Shown in pieces: positions 50,331 to 60,897 of a stretch of 64,000 bases of DNA. The notes under the pieces were generated by a model. It saw nothing but the letters and a program-made list of their open reading frames with translations. It ran no database searches and was not told the DNA's origin. A program made the position numbers and the translations under genes. The stretch's first letter is position 1, and the number at the start of each line of letters is the position of its first letter. Source of the stretch: Epiperipatus broadwayi (taxonomy: Eukaryota; Onychophora; Udeonychophora; Euonychophora; Peripatidae); assembly GCA_028023455.1 (NCBI GenBank), contig JAQFVV010000020.1, positions 12,068,385 to 12,132,384 of the forward strand, in the 5' to 3' direction.

Positions 50331-53300
50331 TGAAATGACTATTTCAGATTCCATTTTCTTTTTAAAAAAATAACCAAATAAAGTATAATTCTAAATGTTA
50401 CTTAGCACAGTTAAATTTGAATTCATTATGATGCCATTTTTAGTTTCCAATAACAATATGAGCTCTTTATTCCATTAGTTTATTTAAGCATGGATGTTGT
50501 GGTGAAGTAATATATATATTGTGCCCTTTTTTATAGTCAGTAATAGTTTATAACAGTCAATTACTAAAAATTTTAAATTTTAGAATATGTTCTTTTGATT
50601 TATTAATTATATTAAGTCAATTATATCTTTAAAGTACAATTTGAAGCTAAAGAGAATGCGTAGTATATAAAATCATTTAAAAATAGTGGCCATATTAAAT
50701 AACACAGCTATAAATAATTAAAAGTATATTTAAAAATTCGATTTTAATAGTTTAAAACTTATAGTTAATAAATGCTATGTTTAAATTTGTAATCATATTT
50801 AAATAGTCAAAATTAATATAGTATTTTTTAAAAATAAATTTTATAATGGTGAAAATTATATCTAGTTCTATATTTTTAAAATTATTCTTCCAAATTTTTT
50901 ATAATTACTTTATATAATATAATAAGTGTATCAATTTTATTAATATAGGCAGAGAAATAGATTAAAAATCGTCTGTCAAAGTTATAATCATGTGACTTTT
51001 AATGTATACTATTACACACACGCTTGTTTGAAATAATAACAAAGTTTAAAATATTTTAAAAGTTATATTATAGAATTGGATAGAATTATTGCCTATCATA
51101 AAAGTAAATAGTATTAAACATTAAGTTAATTATCGTATGTAATGTTTTAAGTAATGTAATGAAGACGAATACAGATATAATAAAAATTAAATATTTTGTT
51201 TAAATAAAAATAGATAAATGGAATAGGTTATTAAAGTTATTTTAAAAGTTATTTTAAATGTTTAAATAATTTTAATAAAATTATAATTGAATTAAAAGTG
51301 GTATTTTAAATAATATTTTTAAAATTTTATTATGTCATAATTTCTAATTTTGAAATTCAATTCTACTTGAAATTGAAAATATGTAAATTTGTTCTCAAAA
51401 CTAAAGTAAGAATTAACCAATAGGAATAGGTATTCTTACAGACTATAAATATGATCTGAACTAAGTCATCAGGGGAGATTAATAATGTATTGAAACCAGA
51501 GAAAGGTAAATTATAACTATCAAAAGATAGTATTTTAAAAAATTTTATTTTAGTCAATTTTTTTTAGTACTTTCTCATAATTTATTTGAAAAAAACTAAT
51601 TGATAATTTTAACAATAACTTGCAAAAAAGAGAGTGTAAACTAAAAAATATTTTAATAATTTCGTTTAACATGCTTTGTTAAATTTTTTAAAGTTCCTTT
51701 ATCAGTCGTATTTTATCTAAAAGTTTAACCTAAACTACGCAATAAAAAATGGATATACTACAAAATAAAATGGATATAAATTGTAATACTGAAAAAATAT
51801 TTGAAATATTTATTGATACAGCTTTATTTATGCACAACCGGAGAATTTTTTTTGGTACATAAAAAAACCACAGCTCAGACATCATGCAGAGTCTAATGAA
51901 AAAATTGGAGACGCATTATTATTTATAAGTTTATCCAAGATTTATTTTTAAATAGTAATAAGACAATTGTATATTGCATGAATTATTTTATAATATATTA
52001 TATCAAAAGGAGTAAAATGTTATATCCTTTCTGAAGGTAACATTTTTAAAAAAATATTTTTATATCATATATTACCAAACGAAAGTTTAAATGTATCAAG
52101 AAGGAAACATATATAAAAAAGTGAAAACATAGATGAATAAAAGATGGATCCATGGAAATACAAATAGTACTTAAAAGTTTATCGAATATTTTAAAAGTTA
52201 AATTAGATGGATTAATGCATCGGATACACAGAGAATATTGGCAGAGAAAATACTTAAAAAAAAACTTCACGGAATTAATTAATATTATCGTCCTAAAAAT
52301 ACTAAAACCAAGGATTATTTTCTAAATTTTACTAAATGGATTAATAATTATTTTTATTTTAAACTTTAACTCGCTTGGAGAACATTTTTTAAAACTCTAG
52401 AGAAAATGATAAACATTTTGGACTTATCAGGAACTATCATCAAGAAAATATGTAACTATAGTTTTGATTCCTTTTATTTTGTTAACCTAGTTTAAATCTA
52501 AATTTTTTATATAAGATTAGGAAAAACATAAAAACATTAATTTATTAATATTAAAATTTTATAATATAACAATCTAATAATTTAGCTAAAAATATTTTAA
52601 TATAAAGTGTATGGGTGTGATTTTTTTTTTATATCTGCAATGCTCAAGTGGATAAAGAAAAGCCTACTGAACACGATGACTAGATAAAGGTTATTGGTAA
52701 TAATACTAACTATTGATAATTTATAATGTATATTTTTTGTTTTCTTTAGATCATCCATAAATTGGAAGAATGAAGTATAAAAGTTTTTTTTTTTTTACTT
52801 ATATGTACCGCATTTTATACAACATTTTAAAAAAACATTATGAGATAGGATTGATTTGAAAATATGCATACGACAATTTTTTTTTTTGATTTTTTTTTTA
52901 TTAGTAATATAATCCAACATAACAAATAATTATGTGATTCTTTTTAAAATTTTCATGTTATGGGATATTCAAATATTGTCTAAGTAGATTGTATATGATT
53001 AAACATACAGAGCAATGAAGTAAGCAGACTTTTCTTGTGGAACAGCTAGATTGTTTAACTATTAATGAATTTTATTTATTGTTTTGTAAATGCAGATAGT
53101 TATTTATCATTGTAAGATGTGGAAAATCTTGAGAAATAATGTTGAGATTGTGGCTTGGAAGTACTATAGTTAGCAGGAAACCAAGATGATGTTTTTTTAA
53201 AAAAATAGGATGTTATAAGGAATGGAAATAATATTTAGTCTTTATGTGAATATCAGCATAGTTAACATATCCCTATGACTGATACACATTTTATTTGGAC

Positions 53301-56040
53301 AGTGTTTATATTTCTTTAAATATTTGATGTTCTAATAAAGCTGAAGAAATAGCTTTAACATTGTCCCTGTACTAGAGGATATTAGGCAGGTAAATGCCAT
53401 ACCTCTTCGCACTGTACCATGATTTTGAGATATGTTAGGAGTAATACTCTAGCTTTCTTCTTTAATCCTATGCATCTGTTTTCGCTATCTTTATTTCATG
53501 TAACTGCATCGTTTAGTAAGATATTTTAAAAGAAATGATAAATAATTTAGAACTAAGGTTATGTTATCGTTTTGGATAAGATTAGTTTATTTGCTTATAA
53601 GGAGCAGAATATTAAAACTTAAAATTGAAGATCCAAAGAATCCTAAGGAAAGAAAAGAATCATAGAATATATTTGAATTTTATTTCGGAAATGAAATATA
53701 AATTTTTTTTAAAAATAAGATATCTAAACAAAGATATTTTCTTTAAAGTGATAATAATTTTAAATGCTTTAGTATTTTTTTTTTTAAAGAGAAAATAAGC
53801 ATTGCATATTTTTAAAATACAATAGTACAAAGTAAATTATGTAAACAATATGCATAGTATATTTTTGTTTATTGATTAACAGACATGTATTGATGATTAC
53901 ACTTATATCATACTAAAGTAGGGCTTAAAGAAGAATATATTATGATTAATAAACATTGTGTGATAAATACTAAAATCTAGTACTGAATTTTGGATAATAT
54001 TTTTGTGTAACATCTTTGACTTTGCAAGATGAAATTTTTTTTAATATTTTGAGAAATCCATACTCATTATAAAATTTTGTTTTCTATAGAATGTTTTCTA
54101 AGTATGAATTTTTAAAATAAGATAGTTTAATAATATTAAGGATAAAATGCTGTTGCTAATAAAGTAGATAAATTTATTTGTAATAAGTTAACCATAATGA
54201 GAAACCAAATAGTAACATTTTTTTTAAATTTTGTCCTAAATCTAAATAAAATATAATTGAAATATAAATTATTTTTTTTATAACCCGGTAGATCAAACTG
54301 TAAAGTAAAAAAAGGTTAAGGATATCCACTGTAAATAATGTAAATAAATTGTTATTTATTTATTGTTAGTAATAAATTTTTTTAAATTTTGTTATTTAAA
54401 AAATTTTGTGTCTGAGTTATTTATTTCTCCACATCGCTGCATGAAAACACGATATATGCATAATAATTGAAACAAATATATAATTTTGAAAAAAAAAAAA
54501 AAAGATAAATAGAGAATTATTTTAAGAATTTTAAATATTTTATTGGTATTCATTATAATTAAATAATCATAATCTTACATTATTTTATTGGTCATAAATC
54601 AGTTATCACAATATTATATTAAATTATATGCTATCAGTTGCCACACACATTTTGTTTATCAGATTATTAAAATGCTACCACGTATTTATTATATCATTAC
54701 ATGAAGATATAAGATCATATAAAATTATTTTATTATGGTAATAAAAATATTACGAAAAGAAAAGATATCCAGTGGTAATTAAACAATGAAGAATATTATT
54801 ATTGTTATTTATTATTATTAGTTTCAGTGTAGTAGCTTATGACATAAAATCCCTTCTCATATTTTACTACCGTATTTTTATTAACTTAGAATAAACTTTA
54901 TGAACCTGAGATTATTTTATTTGAGCTAGATTATTACAAATAGAAGATTAAGACTTAATTATTAGTTTAATCTTAGTGAGTAGAAGTTATTGAAGTCGTA
55001 AGAATACTATGAGTTTGTTATTTGAACTAGTAATAAAGGGGGGATAGTGTTCTTATGCCATTGAGGTAGTATCCTGTAGGATATTGGCTCAATGTAATCT
55101 ATCTTATCACTTGTATTTTCACTTCAAGTCTCATGAAAATATTAAATATTTATTTAATATATTTTTATAAACTGAACCTTATTCGTATTGTAAATTTGAG
55201 CTAGTGAAACATTTTAATTTTAATGCTGAATATTTTATTTATTAACTATTAACTGAGCTAGAACCTATTTTATTTTATACCATATATTATCTGGAAGTGA
55301 AGATGCACGAGATTAAAGGTTAGAATATATATGGCAGAATAGTTAATATCATGAACTGATTCTAAATCCCATAATATTGTAGTTAAAAAATCATGGTTGC
55401 TCAACAAAAGAGTAAATTTTATTTTGGTAATTTATAACGATATTAAATGATACCAATTTTATTATTTCTTCTCATTTTCATTTGATAAAATTATACAATA
55501 CATTAAATAAAATTGATAATAGGCAACTACATTTTAAATAAAATTTATTTATAACACCAAATTAAATTTTATTTCTCATAGGAACATTTTCAAGATGCCT
55601 ACTACTTAATATTCACAGGATATAATTATTTTTATAGTCATTCTTCCTCATGATCATTATTAGAAATAAAATAAAATAAATATATTATTATTTTTTATTC
55701 TCTATCACATAGATATTCAATCTATATAAATAAGATTATTTAAAATTCAATTTAAAATTTTTAATTGTGCAATAATAGTCATTTCCTATTTTAAAACATC
55801 TATAAAAATATTCTTAAACATACAAAGTTATAATTTTTAGTATACATTTATTTAAAATTCATTCATCTGTTGATTATACTTTTTGGAATTTAAAAAGTTG
55901 CTTAAAATAGCTGCTATATTGTTTTTAGTGAATTATTTTTGATAAATAACTGAAATAAAAAATAAATAATAAACTTTTAGCTACAACTTATTTAGTTTAA
56001 CACATTCATTATACATATATAGACATTAGTTATATATGTG
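50331..56040. other. Long AT-rich stretch without recognised genes
   Basis: About 5.7 kb with no supported gene. Short frames (51363-51557 and 52046-52270, both minus) have no domain. A polypurine motif AATAAAGGGGGGATAG at about 55021-55036, followed by TGTTC, resembles a retroelement polypurine tract and LTR start, but no partner is seen. Poly-A near 54485 and poly-T tracts near 52785 occur. Confidence 0.5.
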
Positions 56041-56394
56041 AAGGCTTCATAGTATAGTGGTTAGCACATTTTCATTATGCTTGTTATCATCAGAAGAAAT
56101 CGGTGATAACCAAACTTTCCAAACAGTAGTGCCCCCTCTAAGTGCAAACCTTTGTAATCCAAGTTTGCCGTGATCTCAAATCCAAGGCTCCTCATCAATG
56201 AAAGCCACAAGCTCTAAACTGATGTGGTAATATTGGATGAGTATGCACTAGATAGGGATTTTATGCACAAACCTTCCTTCATTCATTGATTACAAAGTCT
56301 TGAACTTGATAGAACTACTGTATGGAGTTTGGTACTACTATTAATAGCATGTGTACACATATAAAATGATGATCATATGAAGTTTAGAGAAATC
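56041..56394 (+). repeat. tRNA-like box plus S-family copy
   Basis: GTATAGTGGTTAGCAC near 56052-56067 resembles the A box of Asp/Glu/His-type tRNAs, but no B box follows within tRNA distance. From about 56100 the sequence is a plus-strand S copy with the core near 56237-56260 and the end GGAGTTTGGTACTACT near 56323. It abuts decayed RTE sequence at about 56395. Confidence 0.65.
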
Positions 56395-56460
56395 AGTTAT
56401 CAAGATTCATTTTTGTCAATGTTAAAATCTAAAGATATTCTGTAGATGGCCTGTAATATC
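56395..56460 (-). mobile_element. RTE LINE copy 5, left piece (decayed)
   Basis: GATGGCCTGTAAT directly before the Ty3/Gypsy element matches, with a few changes, the GATAGGTCTGTAAT of RTE copy 2 near 9580-9594. The homology resumes after the Gypsy element, so this is the left flank of a LINE that was split. Confidence 0.5.
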
Positions 56461-56588
56461 TGCTATATATGTATGTAATATATGTTGGTTTGCACTTACC
56501 GCATAACGTGAATTCTTCTCCACACAAAAATAGAGAGCGCTGCCATAAATTATGATTTCCAGAATATATGCCCGATAAAGGGATATAG

Positions 56589-56624
56589 TATAAAACTGGT
56601 GGCAGAGATTTATTGCTCTCAGTT
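56589..56624 (+). promoter_or_regulatory. LTR core promoter: TATA box and initiator
   Basis: TATAAAA at 56589-56595 and TCAGTT at 56619-56624 match animal TATA and Inr (TCAKTY) consensus. The Inr A at 56621 lies 32 bp from the first T of the TATA box, which is the normal spacing. This would put the U3/R border at about 56621. The same elements are present in the 3' LTR at 61026-61032 and 61056-61061. Confidence 0.65.
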
Positions 56625-56730
56625 CCCGGGATGTTATCAGTACACAGCCTTCAGGATAAATGAAATCCGTAGTAAAGAAAACAGTAGGTAAAATGGCTAC
56701 TGTAGAAACGTATAAAATAAGGACTGGTAA

Positions 56731-56762
56731 AATAAAACAATATTATGTTTAATGTAAATAAA
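56731..56762 (+). terminator. LTR polyadenylation signals
   Basis: AATAAA occurs at 56731-56736 and 56757-56762, followed by a TG-rich stretch (TTGTGTGTATA). The equivalents that would act on the genomic transcript are at 61168-61173 and 61194-61199 in the 3' LTR. Confidence 0.55.
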
Positions 56763-56911
56763 CTGAGTGAAATCTTGTGTGTATATATTATTATTATAAT
56801 TGTATGTTCGTGTGGTAGAAACTAGTAATTAAAATATATATAGAAATATTAAATGAGTTATTTTAATTTATTGCTATCTTACTGATTCAACTTAATTGAA
56901 ACCTAAGACAT

Positions 56912-56935
56912 AGCAGAGTGGTGCAGCTTACAGGA
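56912..56935 (+). other. Putative primer-binding region
   Basis: TGGTGCAGC starts four bases after the LTR end (56919-56927) and could pair with a tRNA 3' end of the form TGCACCA. An alternative is that AGCAGAGTGGTGCAGC (56912-56927), which crosses the LTR border, matches the 5' end of eukaryotic initiator tRNA-Met at 15 of 16 positions in the sense direction. TAGCAGAG also fits the complement of the acceptor 3' strand without the CCA. The true primer is not resolved. Confidence 0.4.
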
Positions 56936-56994
56936 TTAAAAGCCCAATATTAAAGTGAGGCACTCGTAATAAACGTTACATAAAAAACAACAAC

Positions 56995-58227
56995 ATGGCG
57001 GCCATAAACGCTATAATGCGCGAGTTCGACGTAAATGATGTTGACTCGTGGAAGAGCTATATTGAACAAGCGGAATATTACATGTTCATAAATAAAATTG
57101 AGGACGATAGATATAAGATTTCCACACTATTATATCTAGCAGGAAAAGACATAATCCAATTAGCAAACAGGATTACCGACCCGAAGCGTCCCGAAGATTT
57201 TACGTATAAGGAATTTATAAAAAAATTAAATGAATACTTTCTACCGAAGCAGTCTAAATGGATAGCATGCCTTCGGCTGAGAAATAGAATGCAGTCACCG
57301 CAAGAGAAATACGTGGATTACGATCTTGCACTGCGAAAATTAGCCAAGGAATGTGAATACGGTCCAGAAATAAACGACGCTTTGTTGGAACAGTTCTTGT
57401 ACGGAATGACGGACGAAAACTTCAGGAAGGTCTTATTGAGTGATTCGGAATTGACTTACAAAACAGCAATTGATAAATGTGTCACGCAAGAGGCCATGCT
57501 CAACATCGCATCAGAATATACTAGATCAAAATCACCGGAAAAGATCGCGTTCAGTAGAGAAAAGAAAAAAATTGACTCTACGTCTTTCGGCGGACACACC
57601 AAACAACAAAATTGTACTTGCTGTGGAAAATCCGGTCATACAAAAAGTAGCTGTAGGCACAAGGATAAAACATGTAGACAATGTAACAAGAAAGGACATT
57701 TAGTGGCCGTGTGTTATTATAAAGACGGCGGGACACAGAGAAAAAATGTAGATATCAAACCCCGAGTAGAATATAAAAAATCAACTATTAAGACTGTATC
57801 AAAAGGCGACAATAAAACAGATCACATTCTTCTGGATTTGCAGGTCTGTGGAAAAGCAATCACAATGGAAGTAGACAGTGGAGCTGGATTGTCGTTGATA
57901 TCACTTAAGGATTGGACAGAGATCACTCGAGGTAGTAAAAATAAATTAAAGCTACGTAAGGCTGATACAATCGTAACAGATATAAACGGAAACAAAGTTG
58001 ATATCCGAGGAAAATTAACTGTGCCTGTGACACTTAATTCCAGACATAAATCTTTGACATTGTATATAGTAAATAAAGACATTAGTCCATTATTGGGAAG
58101 AAACTGGTTTGCTCCACTGGGAATACACATAAATATACTAAAAACTGTCCGTATAGAAAAAGAAATAAAAAAAAATATCCGGAACTGTTTACATCAGGCC
58201 CAGCAGAATTTAGAACAAGACCAGTAG
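56995..58227 (+). CDS. gag-pro: Gag-protease polyprotein of Ty3/Gypsy element
   Basis: 410 codons from an ATG in good context (ACAACATGG). Residues about 1-180 form a helical capsid-like region with a conserved-looking F-L-P-K-Q and an L-E-Q-F-L-Y-G-M segment, as in retrotransposon Gag. Two CCHC zinc knuckles follow (Cys207-Cys220 and Cys227-Cys240) for RNA binding. The C-terminal part is an aspartic protease with the active-site D-S-G-A at 294-297 and the flap-to-end L-L-G-R-N-W motif near residue 366. The frame is intact and closes at TAG 58225-58227. The pol frame overlaps it by about 140 bases and a slippery A run lies inside the overlap, so protease and pol should be linked by -1 frameshifting. 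It would act in cytoplasmic virus-like particles. Confidence 0.93.
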   Translation: MAAINAIMREFDVNDVDSWKSYIEQAEYYMFINKIEDDRYKISTLLYLAGKDIIQLANRITDPKRPEDFTYKEFIKKLNEYFLPKQSKWIACLRLRNRMQSPQEKYVDYDLALRKLAKECEYGPEINDALLEQFLYGMTDENFRKVLLSDSELTYKTAIDKCVTQEAMLNIASEYTRSKSPEKIAFSREKKKIDSTSFGGHTKQQNCTCCGKSGHTKSSCRHKDKTCRQCNKKGHLVAVCYYKDGGTQRKNVDIKPRVEYKKSTIKTVSKGDNKTDHILLDLQVCGKAITMEVDSGAGLSLISLKDWTEITRGSKNKLKLRKADTIVTDINGNKVDIRGKLTVPVTLNSRHKSLTLYIVNKDISPLLGRNWFAPLGIHINILKTVRIEKEIKKNIRNCLHQAQQNLEQDQ

Positions 58228-59837
58228 ACGTAGAATTGGTACCAGAAGCCAAAGCCATTGTTTGTAAGCCCAGAAAAGTACCATTTGCAATGAGGGAGAG
58301 GGTGGAAAAAGCAATAATGGATTTAGTATCAAAAGGAGTATTAACACCCACTGAAGAATCATCGTGGGCAACTCCTATTGTAACCATAGTAAAACCAGAT
58401 GGAAGTATAAGATTATGTGGAGATTATAGAGTTACGGTCAACAAATATATAAACAAAGGTGCATACCCAGTCCCCAGTGTAAAGGAAATACTGGCATCAT
58501 TACAGAAGGCCAAGTATTTTGCAAAAATTGACCTAAGAGCAGCTTTCCACCAGATCCCAGTAACAAAAAGTACATCTGAATTACTTACACTGACCACGCA
58601 TAAGGGATTATACGCATGTAATAAATTGCCATATGGAATAACCATTGCGCCGAATGTGTTTCAGGCTAAAATGGACATGCTATTCAGATCTATGGAAGGA
58701 GTGATACCTTATTTAGATGACATTTTAATTATTAGTGCAACTGAGGCAGAACTTGAGAAATGGGTAGATCAGGTTTGCTCAGGATTGTCTCGGACCAAAG
58801 CAAAGCTTAATGTGAATAAATGCATTTGGTCAGCTCGAGAAATCAAGTTCCTGGGACACATAATAAATGAAAATGGTCGAAAACCCGACCCCGAAAAGGT
58901 AAAGGCTATAAAAAATGCTACAAAACCCAAAAATGTCAAAGAATTGCAGGCATTTTTAGGACTTCTAAACTTTTATGAGAGTTTTTTAGAAGGAAAGTCA
59001 CACTTGCTGTCACCACTATACCTGTTATTAAAAAAGAAACAGCGATATATCTGGACTGATGCACAGGAGAATGCTTTTAGAACTGCAAAAGACTTATTAA
59101 TGTCAGAAGCACTACTGGTACATTACCGAAGTGACTGGGCAGTGAACATCACAACCGATGCATCTGAGTATGGTGTGGGAGCAGTCATATCACACCCATG
59201 CTATGAAGGGGAGCGTCCAATAGCATTTGCATCAAGAGTATTGATAGCTGCAGAGAAAAATTATAGCCAGATTGACAAGGAAGCATTGGCAGTGATTTTT
59301 GCAGTAAAAAAATTTCACCAATATGCGTATGGCCGCAACTTCACCATCTATACAGATCATTGCCTCTTAACAGGGATTTTTGGCAGTGAAAAGGGACCTA
59401 TAGAACCCCCAAGTCAACGTATGGTGCAATGGACAAACTTGATGTCACAATACGACTATAAGCTAATCTACAAACCTGGGAAAACAATTGCACACGCAGA
59501 TGCTTTGTCTAGGCTGCCAGACACCACAGAAAGAGTGTTCAAAACTAAAGAGATAAATTACATTGGCACATTACAGTCAAAGGAGATAAATAGCATGACT
59601 ATAAAGGAATGGACCAGAAAAAATGATGGTTATGTACAGTTAAAAAAGTGGATCAGAAATGGGTGGCCAAAGAAATGCCCTAGTGAATTGAGCAAAGCTA
59701 TATGGATAGCTAGGGATAAACTTTCTGTGTGCGATGGATGTATCTTACAAAATGACAGAGTGTTAGTACCTATTGAAGGTAGGCCACAAGTTCTAAACCT
59801 ACTTCATCAAGGACATCGGAAGGAGTGGTACGAATGA
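58086..59837 (+). pseudogene. pol: Pol: reverse transcriptase, RNase H and integrase N-terminus
   Basis: Open from 58086, just after a stop at 58083. Probably entered by frameshift near 58170 rather than by its own start; the first candidate in-frame start near 58236 is only a TTG. Domains in order are the pol N-terminal linker (about 58170-58290), reverse transcriptase with L-C-G-D-Y-R and Y-L-D-D at 58710-58721, RNase H with T-D-A-S-E-Y-G near 59155 and D-K-E-A-L-A-V near 59275, then the start of the integrase zinc-binding domain with its two histidines (L-L-H-x-G-H near 59800-59815). The frame ends at TGA 59835-59837 because the reading frame shifts about there. All reverse transcriptase and RNase H catalytic residues I can see are present. 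Confidence 0.9.
58167..58175 (+). other. Putative -1 ribosomal frameshift site
   Basis: A run of nine A contains the slippery heptamer A-AAA-AAA in the gag-protease frame (58167-58173). The pol frame is open from 58086, is one position back, and becomes recognisable as Gypsy pol directly after the run. Slippage here would add pol to Gag-protease. A downstream pseudoknot was not assessed. Confidence 0.65.
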
Positions 59838-60865
59838 AAGCCCTTGCCCGGTCATATGTATGGTGGCCAAACTTAACAAATGAAATAGAGACCCGAGTAA
59901 AAAATTGCAGGAACTGCCAACAAGTGGCCAGATTACCACCAAAGCATTATGAAACATGGGAACCACCTAAGTCTCCATGGACACGTGTTCATCTGGATCA
60001 CATTGGCCCATTGGATGGACACTTGATACTATTAGTGATCGATGCTTTTTCTCGATGGACTGAGTATCGAATAGTTAAGGATACTAGTGCAGACTGTACC
60101 ATCCGAGTGTTAAATGAACTATTTGCCACACATGGTTATCCAGAAACTATTGTGACAGACAACGGTTCAGGTTTCGCTTCAAGAAAATTTACAGATTTTC
60201 TAAACAAGGGAAGAATTAAACACCTGCTTACACCCCCTTACCATCCTGAAAGTAATGGGATAGCAGAACAAGGAGTACAGCACTTAAAAAACACTTTAAA
60301 AAAACTTCAGAACAAAAACATATCAGAAGCCTTGATACAGGCTATGTATGCTCAGCACTTTACTCCAAACACTGCAATGGGTAAAACTCCAGCAGAGCTA
60401 TTGATGTGTCGGACATTCAGGACCCATTTGACAAAGCTACTACCTGGAAACACTAGAAATAAAAATAATAATGCCAAAGTGGTTAAGTTTTTGCCAGGCG
60501 ATTGCGTATGGGTGTTGGATGTTTTAAAACATAAATGGAGCCCTGGAGTAGTAAACCAGTCATTGCATAAACAGATTTGTCTAATCGAGATGGAGGGTGG
60601 AAAAGTGTTGAGAAAACATATAAACCACCTTCGTCATCGTGAAACAAAGGAAGACGAAGCTATATGGCCAGAAATGAACCATATCATGAAGGGACCGACT
60701 AAAGATGAATATAAAAAGAAAGATGAGTCAGAACTGACTGAAGATGAAGTGACAGAGCAAGAACTGGACTCACCAGGAGTACAAAGGGAAAAAATAAATG
60801 ATAGTCCTAAAATTCCCCGAATACGGAAACCACCGGTTAAATTTAAGGACTATATAGTAAACTAG
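59825..60865 (+). pseudogene. Pol continuation: integrase, out of frame
   Basis: The next frame carries the rest of the integrase: R-M-K-A-L-A-R with W-W-P, the two zinc-binding cysteines (C-R-N-C near 59906), the catalytic core with D at 59996-59998, D in V-T-D-N-G near 60158 and E in H-P-E-S-N-G near 60249, and a C-terminal region with W-S-P-G-V near 60537. It ends at TAG 60863-60865, followed by an acidic tail region before the polypurine tract. It overlaps the preceding frame by 13 bases and has no natural ATG at the junction. I infer one inactivating one-base indel around 59813-59824, between the histidine and cysteine pairs, rather than a second gene. An assembly error is possible. Confidence 0.9.
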
Positions 60866-60881
60866 AGTAATATGTATTACT

Positions 60882-60897
60882 AGAGTGGGGGAAGGAC
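60882..60897 (+). other. Polypurine tract
   Basis: AGAGTGGGGGAAGGAC lies directly before the 3' LTR, where plus-strand DNA synthesis is primed. Confidence 0.8.

Larger units (their letters stand above)
56461..56915 (+). repeat. 5' LTR
   Basis: 455 bp, TGCTAT...ATAGCA. It differs from the 3' LTR at five positions, three of them clustered near 56614-56629. It holds a TATA box, an initiator-like motif and two AATAAA signals. Confidence 0.95.

Noticed and set aside
56052-56067. tRNA gene suggested by GTATAGTGGTTAGCAC
   Set aside because: No B box or cloverleaf-compatible sequence follows within about 80 bp.
57822-58387. Minus-strand frames opposite gag and pol
   Set aside because: Shadow frames of well-supported plus-strand retroelement genes.
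59813-59837. A second programmed frameshift between the pol frames
   Set aside because: No slippery heptamer is present, and the switch falls between the histidine and cysteine pairs of one zinc-binding domain, so an inactivating indel (or sequence error) is simpler.
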